The notes under the pieces were generated by a model that made no database searches, was not told the DNA's origin, and was given only the letters and a program-made list of their open reading frames with translations. Both the position numbers and the translations under genes were made by a program. DNA of 64,000 bases from Posidoniimonas polymericola. Lineage in GTDB: Bacteria; Planctomycetota; Planctomycetia; Pirellulales; Lacipirellulaceae. Of this stretch, positions 26,895 through 34,646 are shown in pieces; the stretch's first letter is position 1, and every line of letters begins with the position of its first letter. The stretch lies in assembly GCF_007859935.1 (NCBI RefSeq), contig NZ_SJPO01000003.1, positions 144,827-208,826 of the forward strand. The letters are read 5' to 3'.

Positions 26895-27488
26895 ATGTGC
26901 CGGTACGCGATGTACGGTCCCTACAAGAGTCACTTCGCGTGCTTCGCCTGCCGGAAGGCATTTAAGCAGCCGCCGATTAGCGATTGGCTTGCCGTTCGCG
27001 ACCGCGGCTACGTCTATCGTGAGCTACACCGCAGATGGTCGCTGAAGTCTGGCCTCGAACGCCGCGAAGAAGAGCTTGGGTTCCGACTTTCCGATCTGGA
27101 GTCTGAATTCCGTGACGCTATTCGGAAATGCCCTGAGTGCGGAGAGCGGATGGTCGATTTGGGGCTAGACTTCAAGCCTCCACGACAGAGCGAATCGCAA
27201 GCGTGGAAAACGCTTCAGGGCGTTTATCGCGTTGGCCATGTGTTCCACACTTGCGGCTGCGATGGTCCCGGCTACATCCCTAGCACCCCGGTCGATTACC
27301 GGCGTTACCTCGAAGATCGCAGGCGGCTCTACGAAGAACATCTCAAGTCGACCCAGGAGTCTGCTGACCTAAACGCCGACCGGAAACGCGAGGCGCGAGA
27401 GTATTGGGCTGCTCGGTTAGCCGCGATAGGCTCCGAACTTGGCGTCTCGATTGCTACCAACAAGAGTTTTTCCCGACAAGGGCGGTGA
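26895..27488 (+). CDS. Conserved zinc-ribbon-like protein of unknown function
   Basis: 197 residues starting MCRYAMYGPYKSH. Cysteine pairs FACFACRKAF and KCPECGERM plus HTCGCDG suggest one or two structural zinc sites. Phrases such as MVDLGLDFKPP recur in uncharacterised proteins of several phyla. It has a charged helical C-terminus. AAGGGG lies upstream of the ATG. Codon use is less GC-rich than the neighbours, consistent with transfer, but this was only judged by eye. No enzymatic role can be named. Confidence 0.75.
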   Translation: MCRYAMYGPYKSHFACFACRKAFKQPPISDWLAVRDRGYVYRELHRRWSLKSGLERREEELGFRLSDLESEFRDAIRKCPECGERMVDLGLDFKPPRQSESQAWKTLQGVYRVGHVFHTCGCDGPGYIPSTPVDYRRYLEDRRRLYEEHLKSTQESADLNADRKREAREYWAARLAAIGSELGVSIATNKSFSRQGR

Positions 27489-27524
27489 CGAGAAGCAACC
27501 GCAAGACCTCATTTACAGAAACCT

Positions 27525-27866
27525 ATGTCGAAGTACCTCATCTCCTTCCCCAGCGCCGCCATGAAAGTCGCGGCCGATGAGCTGGAGGCCGTGGGCCAAG
27601 ACGCCCGCGGCGTGATCCGCGCGGCCAAGGAGGCGGGCGTCTACGTGTTTGGCGGCGGCATCGATGAGTCCGTGCCGCCTGTGCTGGTGTCGGCCGACGG
27701 CTCGGTTGCCGAGGGGGGCTACGCCTGGGCTCCCCCACTCAACGGCGGGTTCACGGTGCTGGAGCTTCCATCAAGGGAGGAGGCCACGGCGTGGGCTGCA
27801 CGGTTGGCGGAAGCGTGCGGCTGTGATCAGGAGCTGCGGGTGTTCGGGTATGATCCAGAATCGTGA
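27525..27866 (+). CDS. YCII-related (DGPF-type) small protein
   Basis: 113 residues. The pattern MSKYLISFPS at the start, the central GGYAWAPPLNGGFTVLELPSREEATAWAARLAEACGC and the end ELRVFGYDPES are those of the YCII-related ferredoxin-like family (Pfam PF03795). Relatives are often co-encoded with ECF sigma factors, and some act in small-molecule conversion. None is seen here. It starts 36 bases after the zinc-ribbon gene, so the two may be co-transcribed. Confidence 0.8.
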   Translation: MSKYLISFPSAAMKVAADELEAVGQDARGVIRAAKEAGVYVFGGGIDESVPPVLVSADGSVAEGGYAWAPPLNGGFTVLELPSREEATAWAARLAEACGCDQELRVFGYDPES

Positions 27867-28103
27867 CGCGATCAACCATTGCACTACCAAGATGGGCTTT
27901 GTTGCAAGATGGGCTTTGCTGGCGATTGGCGCCGCTAGCCGGCGTGGTCGTCACAACCGCTGCGGCCCAACCTCGCCGAATCTCGTCTTGAGGCCGCCTC
28001 GCCGGTCAGCCGCGGCCCCGTAGGCTCACGCAGGGTAGGTTTCAGATGGCCGCAGCCCTCCGGGCTGCCCGCCTGCACTCCATGGCAACCGGGGGAGAAA
28101 GCC

Positions 28104-28484
28104 ATGCCGATGTTTGAATCCGACGAGGCGTTCGAGACGTACGTCGCCCAGCAGCAGGCTGAGCTGACTGGCGAAGAGAACTCGGGCGGCGGCGATGGCC
28201 CGCAGCCTGTGACGCGGCCGCAGAAGACCGCCCTTGAAGAATGGAACCTGGTGCTGGCCGCCATTGTGCCGCTGGGACTAGCGGCGGTGATCGGCCTGTT
28301 TGTGTGGAGCAACGCGCCGGACCCCGCGAACGTCTCGAGCGACCCGTGGGACAATATCCTCGGGTCTGCCGCGTGGGCGACTGGACGCGAGTACAACGCC
28401 GACGCCGACTCGCTCACCGAGCGGCTGACCCTCCGCAAGCCGGGAGACAACCGTGCAGCAGCCGACGCCCGCGGCGACCGGTAG
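28104..28484 (+). CDS. Small single-pass membrane protein of unknown function
   Basis: 126 residues: an acidic N-terminal helix, a linker rich in Gly/Glu, one membrane helix (LVLAAIVPLGLAAVIGLFVW, about residues 49-68), and a charged C-terminal tail. GGGGGAGAAAG precedes the start. No family is recognised. The upstream 237 bp has no gene; it holds a short direct repeat of GATGGGCTTTG and a small palindrome. Confidence 0.65.
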   Translation: MPMFESDEAFETYVAQQQAELTGEENSGGGDGPQPVTRPQKTALEEWNLVLAAIVPLGLAAVIGLFVWSNAPDPANVSSDPWDNILGSAAWATGREYNADADSLTERLTLRKPGDNRAAADARGDR

Positions 28485-28518
28485 CAGGGCTTCGCAGGAG
28501 ACGGTGCAAGAAAAATGG

Positions 28519-28545
28519 CCCGGCCGGGTATCCTTACCCGCCGGG
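28519..28545 (-). terminator. Possible terminator between convergent genes
   Basis: CCCGGCCGGGTA faces TACCCGCCGGG. On the minus strand the stem is followed by CCATTTTTC. It could end the copper-protein transcript coming from the right. The plus-strand gene ends at 28484. Confidence 0.5.
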
Positions 28546-28705
28546 TAGCGTAAGGCTGCCTGCCGACTCTGTCCCTGATGCCGGTGACCGGGGGCGCTGA
28601 GGACGGGGGGCGCCCGCGCCGGTCGGCAGCCTTGAATGAAACCCTTCGGCGGCGTCTGGGCGTCGCGTCGGGTTCGAGATACTCGCCGTTGCGGCGTACT
28701 CAACT

Positions 28706-29035
28706 CTACAACGCGGCCATCGCCTCGCACGCGTCGACGCAGTCCTGGCAGCTCTCGGCGCACTTCTGGCAGTGGTCGTGGTCGTGCTCGCGGCACTGGC
28801 CGGCGCAGTAACGGCAGACCTCTGCACAGAGCGTGCAGTACTTATCGACGAAGCGGCTGCTAGACGCGATTGCGCTGACGCACGCGTAGCACGCCTTGAC
28901 GCACTCGTAGCAACACGCGGGGCAGTCGTTGTCAGATTGTTTGGTCATCATTGCGGACAGGCACGCCTCGCAGTCGACGATGCACCGCTGGCAGGCTTCT
29001 AGACAGGCTGTACGCGGGTCGGTCATGGTGGCCAT
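28706..29035 (-). CDS. Cys-rich four-helix copper-storage-type protein
   Basis: 109 residues with about 17 Cys in CxxC and CxxxC spacings (ACLEACQRCIVDCEAC, CPACCYECVKACYAC, YCTLCAEVCRYCAGQC, CQKCAESCQDC). This is the DUF326/Csp3-type four-helix bundle whose Cys-lined core stores many Cu(I) ions. There is no signal peptide, so it is cytosolic, as in Csp3. AGGAG precedes the ATG at normal spacing. No copper regulator or pump is nearby. Confidence 0.9.
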   Translation of the reverse strand: MATMTDPRTACLEACQRCIVDCEACLSAMMTKQSDNDCPACCYECVKACYACVSAIASSSRFVDKYCTLCAEVCRYCAGQCREHDHDHCQKCAESCQDCVDACEAMAAL

Positions 29036-29232
29036 GAATCACTCTCCTATAGGTTCGCGTTCGCGGCGGTTTTGCTCTGGTACCCAGTAGAGCAATCGCG
29101 GCGCCAACACGCGGAGAAGCTTCCGGCGGTGCAGAAGAAGGCAGAGGAAGCGAGAGCACTAATGAACACTGATTGCCTGGAATCGCATTAGCAGAGATCA
29201 GCGGCGATTAATGTTCCGCTAAGCACAGGCGG

Positions 29233-32200
29233 TCACTCGACGCCCTGTCTGGCGGATCCGGTCGCGAGCGAATTGAGCCAGGCGTCGCTCGGCGGGCCGT
29301 AGGGGCGGAACTTCTCGCTCTCGCCGGTCTCGTCGGTGTAGAAGAGGGCGCGGTGCTGGCGGAGGGTGCTGGCCGCCGGCGAGTCGAGCAGGTTCGAGCT
29401 GTCCGCCGCCGACATCTGGAACGCCACGCGGAGGCCGAACTCACGCATCGTCACGCGGTCGAACATCCGCGCCACCTGGTTGTAGCCGTCGCACCAGATG
29501 AGGGCGTGCACGCCGACCGACGGGCCGTTCTTGAGGATTTCCGTCAGGTGCTTGTCGGCGCTCTTCGGCTTGTCGTCGGACATCGAGAAGCTGAAGTCGT
29601 CCTCGCTCTTGCGGAGGTCGCGGAAGCGGCCGCCCGACCACACCACCAGGTAGACCGGCGGGTCGGCGGACTCGGGCTGCTCCTCGCGGCGGGCCACCTC
29701 GACCGCCAAGTCGGCGACGCCGGCGGCGGCGGTCTGAGGCGTCAGCACCTCGACCGGTCCCTGGTCCGAATCGGCGAGCGAATCGGCCACACGCGGCCAC
29801 ACGCCTAGCGAAATGTCGCCCGGGCGGCTGCCGTCGAGCACCACGAACCGCGCCCCAGGCGCCGACGCCCACAGCGACGCGACCGCGGTGGTGAGCACGC
29901 CGAGCGCGCCCTCTTCTTGCGGCCCGACGACCAGCAGGTTGGCTCCGGCGTGGCGGCCGAGCTCGGCCTGGGTGGGCGGCTTGATCGCGACCGCGGCGCC
30001 CAGGTACGCCGCGGGCGGGAGCTGGTAGGTTGTAGCCGGCTGGGTGACTTCGGGCTGGGCAGCTTCGGGCGCGGGCTCGCCCGACTTGCGCCGGTCGACC
30101 AGCGCTACCAGGTCGCGGTTGTTGAGCGGGTCGGCCGGGGCGTTGCCCTCGAACACGATCATCTCGCCGGCCGGTTCTTCGACCGCCTCGCGGTGCTCGT
30201 TGAGGACCCGCAGCCGCTCGGCCCGTTCGGCGTCGGGGAGCCAGACGACCTGGAACGGCTCGTTGGCGCTCGCCAGGCCGTTCTGGTCGTTGTAGATCGC
30301 CTCGCCGGGGCGGCTCAGGAACCGCGCGGCCTGGTTGCGTTCATCGGCCAGGATCAGGTGCGCGTCCGACTCGCTGCACTCCAGCGCGATCCGCACCGCG
30401 ATCTGCCCCAGCGTGCTGCGGGCGATGGAGTAGGCCCCGGCCAGCGTCTGGGTGCCGAGCACCACGTGCACGCCGAACGCCCGACCCTGACGCACCAGGC
30501 GGTCCATCAGCAGGCTCGCCTCCTGGGCCAGCCGGTCGTCCTCGACGAACAACTCCTGGAACTCGTCGATTACCAGCAGGATCCGCGGCATCGGCGTGTC
30601 GGGGTGGCCGGCGCGGAAGTCGGCCAGGTTTTGCGCGCCCGAGTCGCGGTACAGCTCGCCGCGGCGGGTCAGCTCGCGGTCGAGCCGCTCGAGCACGCTG
30701 AGGCCGAACTCGCGTTCGCTCTCGATCGCCACGACCCGCGCGTGCGGCAGCCGGTTGTTGGCGTAGCTCTTGAACTCGACGCCCTTCTTGAAGTCGACCA
30801 GGTAGAACTCGACCTCGTCGGGGCTGAAGTGCAGGGCGGCGCTAGTGATCAACGCGTGCAGGAAGGTCGACTTACCAGAACCGGTCTTGCCCGCGACCAG
30901 CAGGTGCTGCGAGGTCCCCTTGCCGAGCCGCACGTCCTGCAGCCGGTTGGCGCCCGCCCGGCCGACCGGCACCCGCAGCTCGTGCGAGCAGCTCTCCCGC
31001 CAGTAGCCGTCGTGCGGCGCGACCACCTCGAACGGCACCTCGACCCGCACGGCGTCCTTCGCCGCGGCGCCGGCCTGGCGGACTACCTCGACCATCCGCT
31101 CCGGCTGGGGCGGCTTGGCGGTCGTGATCGGCAGCCGCTCGAACGCCGGGTACCGCCACACGAACCGCTGCTGCTGGTCGTCCCACGACAGGTTGACCGC
31201 CTGGGAGGTGAGGTCCTCCATGTTGAAGTCGGTCGGCATCCGCTGCTTGCTGTCGATCACGCCCAGCACGTACACGCCGCACCGCGGGCCGCCGGTGGCG
31301 ATGCTCACCAGCCGCCGCGCGGCGGAGTCGCTGAAGTTCGTCGGGAAGCCGCTGACCACCACCACCTGGAACGGCTCGGCCACCTCGCCCGCCTGGGCGT
31401 TGTACTCGTGGATGCTGTCGTACTCGCTGCGGAGGTACTTCTGGATGACGGTCTCCATGTGGGTGGTGAGCCGCTGGAGCTGCGCGTCGATGTCGCGGGA
31501 CTCGCTCCAGATGCGGTCCGCGATGAGGTCCTCCTCGTAGTCGGCCAGGTGCATGAACGGGCTCAGCCCCTCGCCCAGCCCGACCGGGTCGAGCAGCGTC
31601 AGCCGGACCTTGCCGGGCGGCTGGCCGGTGAAGTAGCGGAGCGTCATCGCTTGCAGCAGCTCGACCGCCCGCTGCCGCGCGGGGCCCTCGGCGTTGATCA
31701 GCAGGTGCGGCTGCTCGGTCAGGGTGACCATCGTCGGCAGGGTGATCTGGGTCTCCGCGGGGCGGAGGTCGGGGTTCTCGGACAGGCCGTGCTTGATCGC
31801 CGCCAGGTCGAGCCGCGCCTCGCCAAAGGGCACGGCCAGCAGCGGGTCCTCGGGCTTCTCCCAGGCCAGGTAGTCCGCGGACGACCAGTTGGGGAACGCC
31901 TGCTCGCAGAACTCTCGCTGCGCGGCGAACTCGCTGCTGATCGCCGCCGTGCCGTCGAGCCACGCGTTGCGCATCGCCTGGTAGTCTTCGGTCCGCTGCT
32001 GCTCGAGCCGGTCCTCTTCGGCGGCGCACTGCTGCTCGGCGTCGCGGATGGTGATCTCACGCTCCTCGAGCAGCGCGGCGACCTTCGCGGTGTGCTCGCG
32101 GTCGAGCCGCTCGACCTCGGCCTCGTGGCTCTCGCGGCTCTCGGTCAGCCGGCGGGGGTACTCCTCGTCGATCCGGGCCCGCTCGGCGTCGTTCTTGGCC

Positions 32201-33294
32201 TTGGCAGCCTTCAGCTCGCGGGTGACCTGCTCCTGGATCGCTGCGAGGTCGGCGTCGCGGCGTTCGATCAGCAGCCGGGCGTGGTTCTCGCTCCGGGTGC
32301 GGGCCAGCGACTGGCTGTCGTTGATCTCACCGTAGGCCCGCCGCAGCAGCACGGCGGTCTCCTGGTAGCGCTCGTCGGTCTGCTTGCGGGCGAGCGGCTT
32401 GACCGCGAACCACAGCAACGCGAACAACGCCGCCATGACCGCCGCCCCCGCCCCCGCGCCGTAGCCCAGGCTCCGCTCCAGCGGCTCGGTCCGGAACAGC
32501 CACCACACCGCCGGCATCGTCAGCGCGAACGCGGTCAGCTCGATCCCCAGCAGGTTGCCCGGGTCGAACATCCGCGACAGCCAGCCGTCATACAAGTGCT
32601 GGGCCGCAACGCGGGCCGACTCGGAGTCGGCGGCGACCGATTCGATCCCCTGGTCGACCGACGGGTCGGTTGGCTCGCGGGCCGGATCGGCCTCGCCGGC
32701 GGCGGCCGGATCGATGTCGGTCGGGGCGACGCTGACCCAGCGGTCGGTGAGCACCTCGTCGGCGGCCTGGCGGGTCTCGTCAAGGTGCTTGCGGAGCTCG
32801 GCGAACCGGCGGTTGACCTCCTCCAGCCGCTCGCGGGGCTGCTCCTTCTGGGCGTCGTAGATCGAGCGGATCTGCCAGATCCCCTCGTCGAGCTTCTTCT
32901 GCGCAGCCTGCTTGATCTTCTTGCGGGCGGCCTCGATCTCGGTCCGCAGCTTCTGGTACTCCCAGCGCAGCGCGTTGGTCACCCGTTCGTAGTCGTCGTG
33001 GTCGGTCTCGCGTTGCCGCGCGTCGAGGTCGACCGCGGTGGCGAGCTCTTGCTCGTGCTCGAGTCGGGCCTGCTTGACGGTCTTGTCACGCTGCTTGCGG
33101 GCCGCCTTGAGGCCTGTCGTGTCGGCCTCGGCGATGCGCAGCTCCTCCTCGTGCCGCGTCTTGGCAAGACGCTGCAGGGTGCGCATCAGCTCGAGCTGGC
33201 GGCGCGTCGAGAGGGTCGGCTCGGCCAAGGGGGCTCCGGGGACGGCGAGGGTGGCGGGGGCGGGGAGAAGTGTCGTCAAGGTCTCATCCCTCAT
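29233..33294 (-). CDS. FtsK/SpoIIIE-family ATPase of a type VII-like module (EccC/EssC-like)
   Basis: 1353 residues. N-terminal coiled coil (about 25-200), two membrane helices (about 250-300: LLGIELTAFALTMPAVWWLF and AAVMAALFALLWFAV), a second coiled coil (305-460), then three ATPase-like modules. The first (about 520-700) has a degenerate P-loop at LLINAEGPARQRA; the second is canonical, with Walker A VAGKTGSGKST (about 798) and Walker B ILLVIDEFQEL (about 908); the third (about 1110-1350) has VGPQEEGAL in place of a P-loop. Two WXG100-type genes lie directly upstream, so a secretion motor is far more likely than a chromosome translocase. The canonical module being the middle one differs from mycobacterial EccC, where the first is active. 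Confidence 0.92.
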   Translation of the reverse strand: MRDETLTTLLPAPATLAVPGAPLAEPTLSTRRQLELMRTLQRLAKTRHEEELRIAEADTTGLKAARKQRDKTVKQARLEHEQELATAVDLDARQRETDHDDYERVTNALRWEYQKLRTEIEAARKKIKQAAQKKLDEGIWQIRSIYDAQKEQPRERLEEVNRRFAELRKHLDETRQAADEVLTDRWVSVAPTDIDPAAAGEADPAREPTDPSVDQGIESVAADSESARVAAQHLYDGWLSRMFDPGNLLGIELTAFALTMPAVWWLFRTEPLERSLGYGAGAGAAVMAALFALLWFAVKPLARKQTDERYQETAVLLRRAYGEINDSQSLARTRSENHARLLIERRDADLAAIQEQVTRELKAAKAKNDAERARIDEEYPRRLTESRESHEAEVERLDREHTAKVAALLEEREITIRDAEQQCAAEEDRLEQQRTEDYQAMRNAWLDGTAAISSEFAAQREFCEQAFPNWSSADYLAWEKPEDPLLAVPFGEARLDLAAIKHGLSENPDLRPAETQITLPTMVTLTEQPHLLINAEGPARQRAVELLQAMTLRYFTGQPPGKVRLTLLDPVGLGEGLSPFMHLADYEEDLIADRIWSESRDIDAQLQRLTTHMETVIQKYLRSEYDSIHEYNAQAGEVAEPFQVVVVSGFPTNFSDSAARRLVSIATGGPRCGVYVLGVIDSKQRMPTDFNMEDLTSQAVNLSWDDQQQRFVWRYPAFERLPITTAKPPQPERMVEVVRQAGAAAKDAVRVEVPFEVVAPHDGYWRESCSHELRVPVGRAGANRLQDVRLGKGTSQHLLVAGKTGSGKSTFLHALITSAALHFSPDEVEFYLVDFKKGVEFKSYANNRLPHARVVAIESEREFGLSVLERLDRELTRRGELYRDSGAQNLADFRAGHPDTPMPRILLVIDEFQELFVEDDRLAQEASLLMDRLVRQGRAFGVHVVLGTQTLAGAYSIARSTLGQIAVRIALECSESDAHLILADERNQAARFLSRPGEAIYNDQNGLASANEPFQVVWLPDAERAERLRVLNEHREAVEEPAGEMIVFEGNAPADPLNNRDLVALVDRRKSGEPAPEAAQPEVTQPATTYQLPPAAYLGAAVAIKPPTQAELGRHAGANLLVVGPQEEGALGVLTTAVASLWASAPGARFVVLDGSRPGDISLGVWPRVADSLADSDQGPVEVLTPQTAAAGVADLAVEVARREEQPESADPPVYLVVWSGGRFRDLRKSEDDFSFSMSDDKPKSADKHLTEILKNGPSVGVHALIWCDGYNQVARMFDRVTMREFGLRVAFQMSAADSSNLLDSPAASTLRQHRALFYTDETGESEKFRPYGPPSDAWLNSLATGSARQGVE

Positions 33295-33314
33295 GATAAC
33301 CGCCCGGCCGCCGG

Positions 33315-33539
33315 TCAGCTCTCAAGATCCCGCCGAGCCGAGTCCAGCAGCACCTGCATCCGCCCCGCCGCGTCCAGCGTATTCTTCACAATCGGCAGAA
33401 TCGGCTCGAGCCGCTCCCGGTAGAACGCCTCGCTGACCGAGTCGTTCCAGTGGTCGCCCGAGTCTTCCCACACCCGCATCAGCTCCTCCATCGCGTGGCG
33501 GATGCGGGCGGCGCCGGAGTGCAGGTCGGTGGGCTTCAT
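33315..33539 (-). CDS. Small helical WXG100-like protein
   Basis: 74 residues. Two helices flank a central turn with DHWNDSVSEAFYRERL, a W-x-D turn followed by Phe/Tyr as in WXG100 proteins. The chain is shorter than the usual ~100. It starts 3 bases after the stop of the 186-residue gene and ends 20 bases before the ATPase ATG, so all are one operon. It is a candidate secreted substrate or partner of the ATPase. Confidence 0.75.
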   Translation of the reverse strand: MKPTDLHSGAARIRHAMEELMRVWEDSGDHWNDSVSEAFYRERLEPILPIVKNTLDAAGRMQVLLDSARRDLES

Positions 33540-33542
33540 GGG

Positions 33543-34103
33543 TTACTCGTCCGGCGACGGCTCGATTGTTGCATCGGTCTGGTCAATACTCTCGACCGAT
33601 TGTCCGCTGACTGCGCCACTCGTGGTGCTCGAAATATACTCGTCGATCGCCACCACCAGCCGCTCGAGCACCGCCAGGGCGGCCGGGCCGTCGGCCTCTA
33701 GCACCGTGCCCAGGCCCGCCACGCGGCCGTGGTACTCGTGCATCTCGTGGGCGACCTCGCGGTTCCAGTGCTTCACCCGCTCCTGCTTCTCCTGGCAGTG
33801 CCGCAGGTGCTGCTGGGCGCGGTGCAGGGCCGCCTTCTGCTCGGTGCAGCTCGGGCGGTGGCTCTCACTGGCCTGAAATGTGAGGCACCGCTGCAATTCG
33901 TCCTTCGCCTCGCCGACCTTGTCGTACGCCCGGCGGACCCGCTCTTTCCAGTACGCCGGCCGGTCGTGCTCGAGCCACTCGATCGTGCGGCGGATCTCGG
34001 AGTTGAGTTCGTCGAGCCCGTCGGCCGACTGCTTGCAGAACGCCGCGAACGCCGTCTTGACGGCCAAGATGGCGTCGGTCGATTTAACGTTGGCGGGGGG
34101 CAT
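33543..34103 (-). CDS. Helical protein of the type VII-like operon
   Basis: 186 residues, almost all predicted helix with a long coiled coil (about residues 30-135) and AYWKERVRRAYDKVGEA containing another Trp turn. There is no signal peptide. The C-terminus is Ser/Thr/Asp-rich. It lies between the WXG100 gene and the small WXG100-like gene. It may be a longer WXG/LXG-type substrate or a chaperone; no family is confirmed. Confidence 0.75.
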   Translation of the reverse strand: MPPANVKSTDAILAVKTAFAAFCKQSADGLDELNSEIRRTIEWLEHDRPAYWKERVRRAYDKVGEAKDELQRCLTFQASESHRPSCTEQKAALHRAQQHLRHCQEKQERVKHWNREVAHEMHEYHGRVAGLGTVLEADGPAALAVLERLVVAIDEYISSTTSGAVSGQSVESIDQTDATIEPSPDE

Positions 34104-34128
34104 AGGAGTGCAGAGGAGTTGGCGGCGG

Positions 34129-34224
34129 TCAGATCACATTCATGAAGCGTCGTGGCTCCGCCGCGGAGAGCACCAACGGTTCTCCGAACAACGAGTTTGC
34201 CAGCTCATAGAGCCAGGGATTCAT
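34129..34224 (-). CDS. Possible 31-residue small protein in the type VII-like operon
   Basis: ATG at 34224 lies 4 bases after the TAG of the WXG100 gene; the frame ends at TGA 34129 and encodes 31 residues beginning MNPWLYELANSLFGEP and ending RRFMNVI. There is no separate ribosome binding site, but termination-reinitiation could translate it. It is amphipathic, with no known family. It fills most of the 125 bp gap before the 186-residue gene. It may be chance. Confidence 0.35.
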   Translation of the reverse strand: MNPWLYELANSLFGEPLVLSAAEPRRFMNVI

Positions 34225-34228
34225 TGCG

Positions 34229-34501
34229 CTACCGCTGCTGCAGGTATTCCTCGATCCGCTCTGCCTTGCGCATCAGGAACGGCGCGTGCTCGTTGGTGAT
34301 CTCCACGTAGCGGGCGATCGCCTTCATCTGATCCTCGAACTCCTCGGTGAACTTCTTGTGCTCCTGGTCGCGCCAGCTGGCCGACAGCGAGTGGAGCTGG
34401 GCGGCGAGGCTCGTCATCCGCTCTTCCAGCTCGGTGTTGAACTTCTTCAGGTTGTTGGCGAACCGGCGCAGCTCGGCCGGGTCGACGATTGCCTGGGCCA
34501 T
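34229..34501 (-). CDS. WXG100-family protein
   Basis: 90 residues: helix, turn, helix. The turn ASWRDQEHKKF places Trp at residue 43 with Asp in the Gly position of WxG, followed by the Phe typical of the family. There is no signal peptide. The C-terminal YxxxD/E secretion signal of mycobacterial pairs is not present (the chain ends EEYLQQR). WXG100 proteins are the substrates of type VII systems and travel as four-helix dimers. It is the first gene of the operon that ends with the EccC-like ATPase. Confidence 0.9.
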   Translation of the reverse strand: MAQAIVDPAELRRFANNLKKFNTELEERMTSLAAQLHSLSASWRDQEHKKFTEEFEDQMKAIARYVEITNEHAPFLMRKAERIEEYLQQR

Positions 34502-34542
34502 GGGACGAGACCTCGTGTGGGAGAGATGCGGATCTACCCTCT

Positions 34543-34571
34543 AGTGTAGCGCACGATCGCACGCGGAGCAA
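34543..34571 (-). promoter_or_regulatory. Promoter of the type VII-like operon
   Basis: On the minus strand, TTGCTC (34566-34571) and TACACT (34543-34548) are separated by 17 bases and sit about 45 bases upstream of the WXG100 ATG. This fits a housekeeping sigma factor site, matching four of six bases in each hexamer. Confidence 0.5.
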
Positions 34572-34646
34572 AGAAGCAGCGTGCGAAGGGCATGCCGGCG
34601 CCGTCCCTGCTTCCGCCGTGGGCTGCTGGGAGAACGCGTCCCGCCC

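Noticed and set aside
29233-33294. Annotation as FtsK cell-division DNA translocase
   Set aside because: The membrane part has only two helices, long coiled coils surround it, no C-terminal gamma-like winged helix is seen, and WXG100-type genes are in the operon.
29917-33423. An 1168-codon plus-strand open frame opposite the type VII-like ATPase
   Set aside because: Same shadow effect; no domain is recognisable, and the minus strand has clear Walker motifs.
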